Made by a program: the position numbers and the translations under genes
The notes under the pieces: model-generated
Told to the model about the DNA's origin: nothing
What the model saw: only the letters and a program-made list of their open reading frames with translations
Database searches by the model: none
Shown: in pieces, positions 27,601 through 36,449 of the stretch
Layout of the letters: the number at the start of each line of letters is the position of its first letter
Numbering within the stretch: position 1 is the stretch's first letter
From: an uncultured Eubacteriales bacterium
Lineage (GTDB): Bacteria; Bacillota; Clostridia; Christensenellales; Borkfalkiaceae
NCBI GenBank assembly: GCA_900543915.1
Contig: UQTB01000002.1
Span: 66,621 to 130,620, forward strand
Direction of reading: 5' to 3'
Length of the DNA: 64,000 nucleotides

Positions 27601-28276
27601 CATGATGCTTCAGCTGCTCGGAGAGATCGCGGAACTGGCGCGTCTTTTCCGCCTGCCGTTCCAGCGGCGCAAGCTGCGCTTCCAGTTCGGACAGCACGTT
27701 GGAAAATACAAACAGATTTTCCTTCGTGCGTTCCAGCTTCCGCTGCGTTTCGTTTTTACGCGCCTTGAACTTTGCAATCCCCGTCGCCTCTTCAAAGATG
27801 GCGCGGCGGTCTTCCGGCTTGGCGGACATGATTTCCTCCACCTTACCCTGCCCGATGATGGAATAGCCCTCTTTGCCGATCCCGCATTCGTGCAGCAGAT
27901 CCACGATATCTCTGAGGCGCGCCGGCTGCTTGTTGATGTAGTACTCGCTCTCGCCGCTGCGGAACAGCTTTCTCGTGATGATCACTTCGTTGTAATCCAG
28001 GCTGAACATGCGCGTGGAATTATTGAAAAACAGCGAAACTTCGCAATAGGAAAGGGATTTCCTCTTCTGCGTTCCGCTGAAAATCACGTCCTGCATGCTG
28101 GAGCCGCGCAGCGTCTTCGCAGACTGCTCTCCCAAAACCCAGCGGATCGCGTCCGCGACGTTGGATTTCCCGCAGCCGTTCGGACCGACGATGCCGGTAA
28201 TTCCGTCGTTAAATTTAATTTCGACCTTATCGGCAAACGATTTAAAGCCGTAAAGTTCCAGTTTTTCGAAATTCAC
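24692..28276 (-). CDS. smc: Chromosome partition protein SMC
   Basis: This 1194-residue ATPase condenses and segregates the chromosome. Walker A is GPNGCGKSNVADA near residue 32; the C-terminal signature is SLLSGGERALTA and Walker B FCVLDEIEAALDE. Long coiled coils flank a hinge domain near residues 510-680. The start is GTG, overlapping the rnc stop as GTGA. Length is normal for the family. Confidence 0.97.
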   Translation of the reverse strand: MNFEKLELYGFKSFADKVEIKFNDGITGIVGPNGCGKSNVADAIRWVLGEQSAKTLRGSSMQDVIFSGTQKRKSLSYCEVSLFFNNSTRMFSLDYNEVIITRKLFRSGESEYYINKQPARLRDIVDLLHECGIGKEGYSIIGQGKVEEIMSAKPEDRRAIFEEATGIAKFKARKNETQRKLERTKENLFVFSNVLSELEAQLAPLERQAEKTRQFRDLSEQLKHHEINTYIAKYDNVAVEKEKINTRIRGISEEGAVRQGEYEGAQRRYEAVFEQINGADAKLNDLHEKLLVKTVDIEKQAGEAKLYGEKISFLRSQIERLQAEIEESEQTAAAHRGQIADNADQKTKKQAEIKANTQRAREIGEQLAKVVAELTAYEGLAEESRRKMIESMESLSDINLNKGSLGAEKQALQNRRQELEGELSALNEKRTGVFGEKEVLDRDLGDLDRKVSDLKNQILEQEDAVRDCNEAVADIDNKLYNLNSNITMLAAKENFIVGIKESYEGYMPAVRRLLVSAKEDKRIASRIKGVVASLIRTEAKYDVAIETALGASQQNVVTADTEDAKYLIEYLKQTRAGRVTFLPVTSMKPRFENDAVRSALREPGALGLANRLVTYDAYYENVISNLLGNTLIVDQIHNATNIANKYKFAFKIVTLEGDVFNPQGSMTGGSRRQDTPNLLAGDRQLDEIKEKLAVKRKEMEAVKREKAEAEEKRDAAMNDLTMLNEMYQSQRQEQLLVREKLNVSEASLIDLEKDIESRAEDIESITLKIRRLETEIQKILSGSEKLAEAKESANQDASKHQSEYDLLRKRQSELSGESTELQIKLTALNADIASLDADTEWMKSEIDRLTESAKEREANIANSEEIIGQLKRSAEKVALSKAEQDYVDGLRRDIANIENEKAALREELNRTDELRAQLSNRINELAEKKHAEEIALTKIDSDIEYMQQRIWEEYQESYETAVKWRQEGYDSAEGEQEIARLKRKINSLGSINPNAIEDCKVLKDRYDEMMVQKEDLEKGEADLQQAIDTLKAEMLKTFNEGFNTINENFKKIFKELFGGGRAMLELDYTDVEDPLEAGVDIIAEPPGKKLQKISLLSGGERALTAIAILFSILRLRPMPFCVLDEIEAALDEANVDRFARYLKKFSQETQFIVITHRKPTMELADSLFGVTMEEKGVSKIVSVKLSDIMDQEAV

Positions 28277-29001
28277 TTCTTTTTCCTCGTGCCGGATTTC
28301 TTTCTCCTGATCTTCATCAGCGCTTTGCCGGCAGCATCTGATTCCGCTTGTTTTTTGCTCTTCCCGACGCCGACGGCGCGCGGCTCGTTATCCAGCCGTA
28401 CTTCTACCGTAAACACGGGATCGTGGTCTGATCCTGTTTTTTCCAGCTGCACATATCTGATCGCGCCCAGTTTATACTTCTGTACGTATTCCTGAAATGC
28501 GCTTTTGCTGTCTTTTTCGGGCGCCGATTTCTGCTTCACGGCAGGCGTCAGCTCCTTTTTCAGGCATTTGCTCTGCAGCAGCGTACGATAAATAAACTTT
28601 TTCGCCGCCTCCATGCCGCCGTCCAGATAAATCCCCGCGACAACCGCCTCATAGAGACTGGAATAGAGCTTTTCATCGTGGCTGGCGTGCATATTGAGCC
28701 CGTTCCCGAGCAAAATCAGTTCGCTGAGCCCCAGCTCTTCCACCACCTTCTGAAGGGGTTTTTTCGAAACGAGCTTGGACCGTTCCTGCGTCAGCTTTCC
28801 TTCGCCGGACATATCGCTCTTAAACAGATATTCGGTCACCACCAACCCCAGGATCGCGTCGCCGAAAAACTCCAGCCGCTCGTTGTCTTTGGACTTGTTT
28901 TCATTCGCGTATGAGGCGTGCGTAAAGCACTGCCGCAAAAGAATTTTATCGTTGAACCGATATCCCAAACGCTGTTCACATTCCGCTACGTCAAAGATCA
29001 T
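28273..29001 (-). CDS. rnc: Ribonuclease III
   Basis: This 242-residue double-strand-specific endonuclease processes rRNA and other RNAs. The catalytic signature NERLEFFGDAILGLVV is near residue 40, and the C-terminal double-strand RNA-binding domain ends GVGKSKKQAESDAAGKALM. The stop overlaps the GTG start of smc, and plsX ends three bases upstream. Order plsX-rnc-smc-ftsY is conserved in Firmicutes, though acpP, often between plsX and rnc, is absent here. Confidence 0.96.
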   Translation of the reverse strand: MIFDVAECEQRLGYRFNDKILLRQCFTHASYANENKSKDNERLEFFGDAILGLVVTEYLFKSDMSGEGKLTQERSKLVSKKPLQKVVEELGLSELILLGNGLNMHASHDEKLYSSLYEAVVAGIYLDGGMEAAKKFIYRTLLQSKCLKKELTPAVKQKSAPEKDSKSAFQEYVQKYKLGAIRYVQLEKTGSDHDPVFTVEVRLDNEPRAVGVGKSKKQAESDAAGKALMKIRRKKSGTRKKK

Positions 29002-29004
29002 AAA

Positions 29005-30018
29005 TTAAACCGTTTCCCCTGTGCTGTCCGCCAATTTCAATTTGATTTTTCCGATGATATCGCGGTCGGCTGCTTCCGCCGCCTGCAAAACGGCGTTTGA
29101 CACCGCCACGGCTTTGGAGGATCCGTGCGCCTTGACCACAACTTTTTCCACGCCCAAAAAGACGGCGCCTCCCTGCTTGTTGTAGTCCATCTTGTTTTTG
29201 ATGGCGCGGAACGCGTCTTTCAGCAACAAACCGCCGATTTTCCCCTTCAGCGTGGACATGATTTCCTGTTTCATGACCGCCATCAGACTGGCGATTCCCC
29301 CTTCCAGGCTCTTCAGCGCGACGTTCCCCGCAAAACCGTCGGTCACGACGACGTCAGTTTCTCCCGAGAGGATATCGCGCGCCTCCATATTGCCGACAAA
29401 GTTGATTCCCGCATCTTTCAGCAACGGAAAGACCTCGCGGTTGAGAGCGTTCCCCTTCGTATCCTCCGTCCCGTTGGACAAGAGCGCGACCTTGGGCGCA
29501 ACGACGCCCTGCGCTTCGGCATAGGCCGCCCCCATGAGCGCAAACTGCAGCAAATTGATCGGCTTGCAGTCGGCGTTCGCGCCCGCATCTAAAAGCAGCA
29601 CCTGCTTTCCGTCTTTTTCCGTCGGCAGAACGGGACAGAGCGCGGGGCGGGAAATTCCCTTGATCCGGCCCAGCTTCAGCGTCGCCCCAACCAGAAAAGC
29701 GCCGGTAGAACCGGCGGAAACGAAGCCCTTGACCGCTTCATCCTCTTTCAGCCGGCGAAACCCGACGCAGAGGGAAGAATCCGGCTTGCGCTTGATTGCC
29801 GCAGTCGGCTCTTCTTCACAGGAAATGACTTCGGGAGCGTTCAGAATTTCCACGCGCCCGGCATCGTAGCTGCGGCCCTTTAAAACCGCTTCGATCTCCG
29901 CTTCCTTTCCCGCGAAAATCAGCGACAGATCCCGTCTTTTCGCGAGCGCGTCAAGCCCGCCCGCAATCACTTCGGCGGGGGCGTAGTCACCCCCGAATGC
30001 ATCTAAGATTATCTTCAT
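29005..30018 (-). CDS. plsX: Phosphate acyltransferase PlsX
   Basis: This 337-residue protein converts acyl-ACP to acyl-phosphate, the first step of phospholipid synthesis in most bacteria. It starts MKIILDAFGGDYAP, the family hallmark, and includes VTDGFAGNVALKSLEGG. It lies one base after asnS and three before rnc. fapR and acpP, frequent neighbours elsewhere, are not here. Confidence 0.95.
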   Translation of the reverse strand: MKIILDAFGGDYAPAEVIAGGLDALAKRRDLSLIFAGKEAEIEAVLKGRSYDAGRVEILNAPEVISCEEEPTAAIKRKPDSSLCVGFRRLKEDEAVKGFVSAGSTGAFLVGATLKLGRIKGISRPALCPVLPTEKDGKQVLLLDAGANADCKPINLLQFALMGAAYAEAQGVVAPKVALLSNGTEDTKGNALNREVFPLLKDAGINFVGNMEARDILSGETDVVVTDGFAGNVALKSLEGGIASLMAVMKQEIMSTLKGKIGGLLLKDAFRAIKNKMDYNKQGGAVFLGVEKVVVKAHGSSKAVAVSNAVLQAAEAADRDIIGKIKLKLADSTGETV

Positions 30019-30019
30019 A

Positions 30020-31411
30020 TCAAAATTCCAGATTTCCCACCGTACGAGGGAAGGGTATCACGTCGCGGATGTTGGAGATCCCGGTCAAATACATGATCAT
30101 CCGCTCGAATCCCAGCCCGAACCCGGCATGCTTGACGCCGCCGAACCTTCTCAGATCGAGGTAAAATCCGTAATCCTCCTCCTTTAAATCGAGTTCTTTC
30201 ATGCGCGCTTTCAGCACGTCCAGCCGCTCTTCTCTCTGGCTTCCCCCGATCAGCTCGCCGATGCCCGGCACCAAAAGATCGGACGCGGCGACCGTCTTGC
30301 CGTCGTCGTTCAAGCGCATGTAAAACGCCTTGATCTCCTTGGGATAATCGATCAAAAACACCGGCTTTTGAAAGACCTCTTCCGTCAGATAGCGCTCGTG
30401 CTCGCTCTGAAGATCCGCCCCCCAATAGACGGGGAATTCAAACCGGTCTCTGACCTTTTCCAAAAGTCCGATCGCCTCCGTATAAGTCAGGCGGACGAAC
30501 GTGCTCGACGCGACGTTCTCCAGCCGTGCGAGCAGCCCCTGATCGACAAACTGATTCAGAAACGCAAGCTCGTCTTTGCACGTGTGCATGACGTGCGAAA
30601 TGACGTGTTTGACCATTCCTTCCGCACAATCCATATCGTCCGAGAGATCCGCAAAGGCGATTTCCGGTTCGATCATCCAAAATTCCGCAGCATGCCGCAC
30701 GGTGTTCGAGCGCTCCGCGCGAAAAGTGGGGCCGAACGTATAGACGTTGGAAAACGCGAGCGCGTACGTTTCGGCATCCAGCTGCCCGGAGACCGTGAGG
30801 CTCGCCTTTTTTTCAAAAAAGTCCTTTTTATAATCCACGGCGCTCTTCGACTGCGCCAGCCGATCCAGATCGAGCGTCGTCACCTGAAACATCGCGCCGG
30901 CGCCCTCGCAGTCGCTCCCCGTGATGATGGGCGTATGAACGTAGACAAATCCCCTGCTGTGGAAATAATCGTGAATGGCAAAAGCAGCCTCACTGCGAAT
31001 GCGGAATACCGCCGAAAAGGTGTTCGTACGGGGGCGAAGATGCGCGATTTCCCGCAAAAATTCCATAGAATGGCGCTTTTTCTGCAGCGGATAATCGGGC
31101 GAAGATTTGCCTTCGACCGCGATGCTGTCTGCATTGATTTCAAACGGCTGCCGGTTCTCCGGCGTGACGACGACTTTGCCCGTCACGACGAAAGAGGCGC
31201 CGACGTTCTGCTTCGCGATTTCATCGTAATTGCCGATCTTTGCCCGATCGAATACGATCTGCGTATTTTTAAAGCAGGAACCGTCGTTCAGTTCGATAAA
31301 TCCGAATGCCTTGGAATCCCGGACGGAACGGGCCCACCCGGCAACCGTAACGGTCTGACCGTCAAACGCAGGCAGATCCGAATATATTTTCTTCAATTCT
31401 GTTCGTTTCAT
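30020..31411 (-). CDS. asnS: Asparagine-tRNA ligase
   Basis: This 463-residue class IIb synthetase charges tRNA-Asn. An N-terminal OB-fold anticodon domain ([19 protein letters not shown]) is followed by the class II catalytic core with [19 protein letters not shown] (motif 2) and [13 protein letters not shown] (motif 3). Length fits AsnRS. I prefer AsnRS to AspRS because of the length and the absence of the large AspRS insertion domain. It follows a GNAT-like gene by nine bases. Confidence 0.95.
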   Translation of the reverse strand: MKRTELKKIYSDLPAFDGQTVTVAGWARSVRDSKAFGFIELNDGSCFKNTQIVFDRAKIGNYDEIAKQNVGASFVVTGKVVVTPENRQPFEINADSIAVEGKSSPDYPLQKKRHSMEFLREIAHLRPRTNTFSAVFRIRSEAAFAIHDYFHSRGFVYVHTPIITGSDCEGAGAMFQVTTLDLDRLAQSKSAVDYKKDFFEKKASLTVSGQLDAETYALAFSNVYTFGPTFRAERSNTVRHAAEFWMIEPEIAFADLSDDMDCAEGMVKHVISHVMHTCKDELAFLNQFVDQGLLARLENVASSTFVRLTYTEAIGLLEKVRDRFEFPVYWGADLQSEHERYLTEEVFQKPVFLIDYPKEIKAFYMRLNDDGKTVAASDLLVPGIGELIGGSQREERLDVLKARMKELDLKEEDYGFYLDLRRFGGVKHAGFGLGFERMIMYLTGISNIRDVIPFPRTVGNLEF

Positions 31412-31420
31412 AGCTTCCTC

Positions 31421-32557
31421 TTATTCGGCGATGCCGATCTCCTTGATATAGGTCTGCCGCCGCTTGATGATTTCGTTTTCCGCAAACTTCCACTGCTGCT
31501 GAATTTCCAGATTGGTCTCGAGCATGGGGTTGGATTCCAGATGATCGATTCCGTCCTCGATGATATTCAGCATAATGCGGTTGATAATGATCGAATTGAT
31601 CCCCGAATTTTTATACTTCTGCTTGATTCCGATCAGGGCCATCTCCAGTTCCTTCGGCTTTTTGATGGAATACAGCACATTGATAAATCCCGTCGGAAAG
31701 AGTTTCCCCTTGTGCTTGATCAAGGCGTTGCAGATAGAAGGCAGTACGATGCCGAAACCGGCAACGTCCCCTTTCTCGTCCACGAGAAAGGAGATATAGC
31801 GCGTATTGACGATGGAGGCAAACTGCTTCAATACATTTTCTCTCGCTTTGCCTTCTACGGGTACGTAACCGTCCAAATGCCCGTAAGCGTCGTTCAGCGT
31901 CTCAAAAAAACCGTCGCTGTACTTTGAGAGAATCTCCTTCACCGTCATCGTCTCCGCGACGTCTTTCACCCTGAGCCTGTTTTTGAGGCGCTTGCTGATG
32001 CGCACGATCTTATCGTAAGGCTCTTTCGGAATCGAAAAGCTCCGTTCGATCCATTTTGATTCGTCGCGGAAGCCAAGTTCAGGCATCTTTTCCGAAAAAT
32101 AAGGGTAGTAATAATTCGTCGCGTAAGTGCTGCGCCTGTCAAACCCGTAAGTCAGCATTCCCTCGCGGTCGGTATCGTTGAACCCCCAGGGGCCGTGGAT
32201 GACCTCCATCCCCTTTTGTTTTCCGAACTGCTCCACCGCGGAGAACAGAGCCCTGAATACTTCGATGTCGTTGATACAATCCAGCCGCGAAAAGCGGATA
32301 CACTTTCTTTGATTGAGTTTATTGTATGTACGATTGATGATCCCGGCGATCCTCCCGACGACCTCTCCGTCCCGGTACGCCAGAAAACATTTGCAGTCGC
32401 ATTCAGCAAGGCTGAAATTTTTATTCGGATTCAAAGTGTTTATCTCGTCTGCCGAAAGAGACGGAACATAATAAGGGCAATCCTGATACAACTTGAGCGG
32501 ATACGAGGCAAAAACCTTAATATCCTTTTTTGTAGAAACCTCTTTTACAACAACCAT
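31421..32557 (-). CDS. GNAT-like N-acyltransferase, unknown substrate
   Basis: The ATG at 32557 has GGGAGA upstream and gives 378 residues; a longer frame from 32575 has no ribosome site. Residues about 50-130 resemble an acetyl-CoA-binding domain (DGEVVGRIAGIIN), followed by a long all-alpha/beta region with FGIVLPSICNALIKHKGKL. The overall pattern matches uncharacterised GNAT-fold proteins of about 380 residues. No substrate can be inferred. It is the first gene of the asnS-plsX-rnc-smc-ftsY series and has its own promoter. Confidence 0.7.
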   Translation of the reverse strand: MVVVKEVSTKKDIKVFASYPLKLYQDCPYYVPSLSADEINTLNPNKNFSLAECDCKCFLAYRDGEVVGRIAGIINRTYNKLNQRKCIRFSRLDCINDIEVFRALFSAVEQFGKQKGMEVIHGPWGFNDTDREGMLTYGFDRRSTYATNYYYPYFSEKMPELGFRDESKWIERSFSIPKEPYDKIVRISKRLKNRLRVKDVAETMTVKEILSKYSDGFFETLNDAYGHLDGYVPVEGKARENVLKQFASIVNTRYISFLVDEKGDVAGFGIVLPSICNALIKHKGKLFPTGFINVLYSIKKPKELEMALIGIKQKYKNSGINSIIINRIMLNIIEDGIDHLESNPMLETNLEIQQQWKFAENEIIKRRQTYIKEIGIAE

Positions 32558-32610
32558 AGTTTTCTCCCAATCCATCGAAAAATCAGAGGAATTAAAAAAA
32601 TATCTTTTAT

Positions 32611-32639
32611 AGTATACTATAAATCGAAAAAAATGACAA
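32611..32639 (-). promoter_or_regulatory. Promoter of the GNAT-asnS-plsX-rnc-smc-ftsY operon
   Basis: On the minus strand TTGTCA, a 17-base spacer and TATACT (-35 at 32634-32639, -10 at 32611-32616). The start point is about 32604, about 47 bases before the GNAT-like gene. Confidence 0.8.
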
Positions 32640-32644
32640 TTAAA

Positions 32645-32670
32645 AAATCCCCGAAATTACTCGGGGATTT
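32645..32670 (-). terminator. Terminator after the 42-aa protein gene
   Basis: A 10-bp stem (32645-32654 with 32661-32670, loop AATTAC) begins three bases past the small gene stop. On the minus strand it is followed by a T-run. It separates that upstream operon from the GNAT-asnS promoter. Confidence 0.88.
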
Positions 32671-32672
32671 GA

Positions 32673-32801
32673 CTAATTTTCAAACTTTTTGTCTTTTTCG
32701 ACTATGACTTTGGGCGGTTTTTCATCTTTTAAGGACATAATATAATTTCCGTATTCCTCATCCGTCAAGTGAATTACCTTGTTTTTCTTTTTCTTCGACA
32801 T
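32673..32801 (-). CDS. Small basic protein of 42 residues, unknown
   Basis: This frame encodes MSKKKKNKVIHLTDEEY and ends VIVEKDKKFEN (42 residues), strongly charged, with no signal or membrane helix. Support for a real gene: AAGGAG nine bases before the ATG, a stop just before a strong terminator, and position downstream of a YkvI-like gene. I do not recognise the family. The N-terminal lysine cluster hints at nucleic acid or membrane contact, which is a guess. Confidence 0.65.
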   Translation of the reverse strand: MSKKKKNKVIHLTDEEYGNYIMSLKDEKPPKVIVEKDKKFEN

Positions 32802-32873
32802 AATAAAATGCTCCTTATCTAGATTGAACGCGCTTTCACGCCGTCACTCTTATTTTAACCCCGGATAAAGAGA

Positions 32874-33917
32874 TTATACGCTCTCGGAAGAGGTGTTTTC
32901 CCGGACGAGCGGCAGGAAGGCGTTTTCTTTTTTCTTCCCGCCGCGCAGAACGAACACGCCGCAGAAAACGAGATAAATGAGCCCCAGCAATCCCTGTACG
33001 GGATAGACATAGTCTACGATCGCCTTCAGCCCGAAACGCGACAAAACAAACGCCGCGAGACAGACGGTCAGAACCCCTAAATTCTTTTTTTTGCGGTAAG
33101 CAAACCGGTATAAAGGATAATACGAAGTCAGGAGCGTGGTAAAAATACCGAAAAAAACGACTATGCCGAAAATCAAAGCGGCCGCTCCGCTTCCCTGAAA
33201 CAGATAGTACAAAGGCATTTCGGCATTCTGCGCATTTGCGCCTTCAAACGCCACGGCAGACATGATCAGAACGATCATAAGAGATAATATGACAGACATA
33301 ATTATAGATGAAATTATCTGACATTTTCTATCGATTTTTCCGCCAAGACCAATCATTACCTGCGAAGAAAGAAAGAGGTTCATTGCGGCATACAGAACAA
33401 TTTTAAAATCCTTCGTTCCGCTGACCTGCGCCGGCAAAACAGAAAATTCCCCCTTTTTCAGCAGGAAGAAAACGACGATCACAATCATAAACGGGACCAT
33501 AATCAGGTTGACGGCGGCAATTCCCCTGATTCCTCTGCGCAGACAGAAAGTAGACACCAGCAGACAAACGACGGACAGCACGGGGATTTTATGCAGGAAC
33601 GATTCCGTCAGCGCATCCAGCCCCGCCAGCATGCTGCAGACGGATATCATACAGGAAAAAAGAATCACTCCTTCCAGCAGCGGGTAAAATTTCCCGAAGA
33701 CCGCACGGTTTGCCCGCGTCTCCTCCCCGAATTGTTCGCCGATACGGAACAAAATCATGGTGAATAAGAAAAAAATCAGCCCGACCATGTAAACGGACGG
33801 GATCAGCATGGCTCCCGAAAAAAAGCTGACGATCTCCCTGCCGGAGATAAACCCCGCGCCGATCACGCTTCCGATTACGATAAAGGACGAACTGACGATC
33901 TGATAAAATCTCTTCAC
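32874..33917 (-). CDS. YkvI-like membrane protein
   Basis: This 347-residue protein has about 10 hydrophobic helices and starts MKRFYQIVSSSFIVIGSVIGAGF (shortened), the N-terminus of the YkvI family, related to APC-type amino-acid transporters. The conserved GAGFISGRE near residue 20 is the family's ligand-region motif. The start is GTG with a weak ribosome site. The substrate is not known. The hydrophilic C-terminus ends about residue 347. It follows the HEAT-like gene in the operon. Confidence 0.82.
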   Translation of the reverse strand: MKRFYQIVSSSFIVIGSVIGAGFISGREIVSFFSGAMLIPSVYMVGLIFFLFTMILFRIGEQFGEETRANRAVFGKFYPLLEGVILFSCMISVCSMLAGLDALTESFLHKIPVLSVVCLLVSTFCLRRGIRGIAAVNLIMVPFMIVIVVFFLLKKGEFSVLPAQVSGTKDFKIVLYAAMNLFLSSQVMIGLGGKIDRKCQIISSIIMSVILSLMIVLIMSAVAFEGANAQNAEMPLYYLFQGSGAAALIFGIVVFFGIFTTLLTSYYPLYRFAYRKKKNLGVLTVCLAAFVLSRFGLKAIVDYVYPVQGLLGLIYLVFCGVFVLRGGKKKENAFLPLVRENTSSESV

Positions 33918-33937
33918 ACTTTAACTTATGTGTGAGG

Positions 33938-34768
33938 TCAGGATTTCATACCCTTTTTCTGTTCCATGATTTTGCGGTAAACCTTGTCGTTGGAAAAGTC
34001 ACGTTCTTTCTCATATTCCCCGCCGAGCGACTCGATCGCTAGCTTCAGCTCCTGAAAATCCTGATAATTGATCTCTTCGCGCTCGATCAGCTCGTATAGC
34101 GCGGTCAGCGCTTTCTCATCCCCGTAGCGCCGGACAAACGCGGCGTACAGAGGAATCTCTTCCGCATGCGAGAGAAGCGCATCCGTCAGCAGACGCAGGA
34201 TCCGATCGTCTTTCTGCGCATGGGAGAGAATATCCAGCAGAGACGAACGGTCTTCCTCCGAAGCGCCTTCGTATTTCTCCAAAATGCTCTCCTTGACGCG
34301 TTCGGGATATTCGCATAAAATCTCCGTACAGAGTTCCTTGCGGTCCCTGCCGACCGAGGGATCTAGGAGAAAATCGAGATATTGACCAAGCGGCTTGACG
34401 CTGCCCATGTCTTTCAGAAGATTCATCGCGTAAAATACGAGCTCTTCTTCCGCCTCTCCGAGCAGAGAAATCAGGGGCTCTTCCGCGCCGTCCGCATCCA
34501 TTATCGCTTCGCAGAGATAATCGGAAACCGCTACGCCTTCCCAGACATGCCGCGCCAACAGCCCGACGAGCGCCGCGCCGTCCTCGCCGGCATAATACTT
34601 TTCAGGAGACTTTCCGCCCAGTTCGGCCAGGCGCTCCGAACCGAATGCCTCGTACAGCTCCGCGATCTTTTCCTCCCAGGCATCTTCCGAGTATTCCCCC
34701 GCATGTTCTTCCATGTATTTTCTCAGGCGCGCCTCAAAGATCGCGTCGATATCCACCAAATCAATCAT
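33938..34768 (-). CDS. HEAT-like helical repeat protein, unknown
   Basis: This 276-residue soluble protein is almost entirely helical and acidic. Repeating helix pairs (for example LISLLGEAEEELVFYAMNLL and LLDILSHAQKDDRILRLL) look like HEAT or similar repeats. I do not recognise a named family. Its start overlaps the end of the TPR gene by eight bases, so the two are probably co-expressed and may work together as protein-binding scaffolds. Confidence 0.6.
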   Translation of the reverse strand: MIDLVDIDAIFEARLRKYMEEHAGEYSEDAWEEKIAELYEAFGSERLAELGGKSPEKYYAGEDGAALVGLLARHVWEGVAVSDYLCEAIMDADGAEEPLISLLGEAEEELVFYAMNLLKDMGSVKPLGQYLDFLLDPSVGRDRKELCTEILCEYPERVKESILEKYEGASEEDRSSLLDILSHAQKDDRILRLLTDALLSHAEEIPLYAAFVRRYGDEKALTALYELIEREEINYQDFQELKLAIESLGGEYEKERDFSNDKVYRKIMEQKKGMKS

Positions 34769-36449
34769 TTCCTTCCACCTCTCTGATTAAAGAAAGCAAC
34801 GCTTTCACCGCCTCGTAATCCGCGCCGAACATCTGCGCCGTTTCCCTGATTCCCCTGTTCTTTTTTCCGCTCGTCAACGCGATCCCCGCGGCCAGCACGG
34901 AGGCGTCCTTCACTTCCCCGAGCCGCTCGCTCAGCAGCAGTTCGTAATACAGACGGCGCGTCGTTTCCACCAAACCGTCGAACGCGGCTTCGCCGTTTAC
35001 CAGCAGCTTCGTAAAAGCGCGCGCATACGCCTCCACATACAAACCTGCGCGGTCCTCTTCCGAAAAATCCAGGCTCATAAACTGGATCTTTCTGAAAAAA
35101 TTGCTGAGGACGATCCCCGCGCTCTTGTCGTACTGCGCCAATGCCAGCTGAAAGACGATTTCCTCCTTGATTTCGTCGTATACGGAAGCGTCCAGCAGGA
35201 CGTCCAACAGGTAATCGCGCGCGCATTTTTCAGTCGAACGGGACAGCACTGCCACAGCCACCGTCATCAGATTGACATCCATCGTGGAAAACGCCCAGTC
35301 GATCAGCTCTTTTGTTTCCCGTTCTTTTACCTTTTTGTTCAGTTCCCGCTGCGTCTTGCGGAACAGATCGCGCAGGCGGCGGATACGGGCTTCGCACTCC
35401 TCGTCCGGAACCCGGTAGTAATACGCCAGAGGCTTTGCATTTTTGGCGCCGAGCGCCTCCATTTCATCCGAGACGCGATAGTAGTAGAGCGCAACCGGAT
35501 TGACCTGCGTGATGCGGAGAATTTTGCCGAAATACGAACGGGCCTTGGAATAATCCCCCGTATTATAGGAAGCGATCCCCGCGAGAAAGAGAATTTTCGT
35601 CTCGTAAGGATTGCGGCCGATCAGTTTTTCGAGATAAAAGAGCGCTTTTTTATGTTTCGCCTGTTCGCAGAGCGTAGTAGCCAGCTTGTAGACGTCGTCA
35701 TCGGCGTCCGAACCAGCCTCTTCCGCCCGTTTCAGGCAGAGCGCGGCCTGTTCGTACTGACCGCAATAATGATAAATACTCGCCAGCGTGCAGAGCGCCC
35801 GCACGCAATCCGGCCGGTAGACGAGCGCTTTTCTTCCCGCGGAGACCGCTTCCTGTAACTTCCCGCTGAAAAAGTATGCCAATTCCAGCTCGCAAAGAGC
35901 GTCCGCGTAGCGGTCGGAACCGGGATAAACTTCGGACAGAATCTCGATGGCGCCCGCATAGTCTCCCTGCAGTATTTTACGCTTTCCCCGTTCGACCGCT
36001 TCGGAATAGTCCACGCATTCGTAGGGATAGACGATTTTATATTCTTTTTTGTGGTTGACGACTTCATCGAAATACTGCATCATATTGTCGTCGATATATA
36101 CCTTTGAAGCGTCCTGAACGTGAGCGAGCTGCTCGTTGAAATAGAACCCCGCCATATCGACGTTTCCGAGATAAAAATAGCTCGTGCCAAGCCCGTTGTA
36201 AGCAATGGAGTAATTCTTTTTGCTGACCAGATTGAGAAAACGAAACCAATAATTGATCGAGAGTTCATAATGCCCCATATCGAAATAGAGATCGGCGATG
36301 TCGCCGTAGATCATTACACCCCTCGATTTATCTTTGCTCGCCAAAAGCAAGGTCAGACTTCCCAACAAATCGTTTTGATCCGCCTTTTCTTCCGCCAGCT
36401 GACGGTAAAATTTATAGGTATTTTCAAATTTGATTACCTTATCGCTCAT
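34761..36449 (-). CDS. TPR repeat protein, unknown
   Basis: This 562-residue soluble protein contains TPR units over residues about 10-340, visible in pattern such as YSIAYNGLGTSYFYLGNVDMA and CVRALCTLASIYHYCGQYEQA. The last 200 residues are a helical, charged domain without clear repeats. TPR proteins bind partner proteins. It overlaps the hslO stop by 11 bases and the HEAT-like gene by eight, so the three are tightly coupled. Function unknown. Confidence 0.75.
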   Translation of the reverse strand: MSDKVIKFENTYKFYRQLAEEKADQNDLLGSLTLLLASKDKSRGVMIYGDIADLYFDMGHYELSINYWFRFLNLVSKKNYSIAYNGLGTSYFYLGNVDMAGFYFNEQLAHVQDASKVYIDDNMMQYFDEVVNHKKEYKIVYPYECVDYSEAVERGKRKILQGDYAGAIEILSEVYPGSDRYADALCELELAYFFSGKLQEAVSAGRKALVYRPDCVRALCTLASIYHYCGQYEQAALCLKRAEEAGSDADDDVYKLATTLCEQAKHKKALFYLEKLIGRNPYETKILFLAGIASYNTGDYSKARSYFGKILRITQVNPVALYYYRVSDEMEALGAKNAKPLAYYYRVPDEECEARIRRLRDLFRKTQRELNKKVKERETKELIDWAFSTMDVNLMTVAVAVLSRSTEKCARDYLLDVLLDASVYDEIKEEIVFQLALAQYDKSAGIVLSNFFRKIQFMSLDFSEEDRAGLYVEAYARAFTKLLVNGEAAFDGLVETTRRLYYELLLSERLGEVKDASVLAAGIALTSGKKNRGIRETAQMFGADYEAVKALLSLIREVEGND

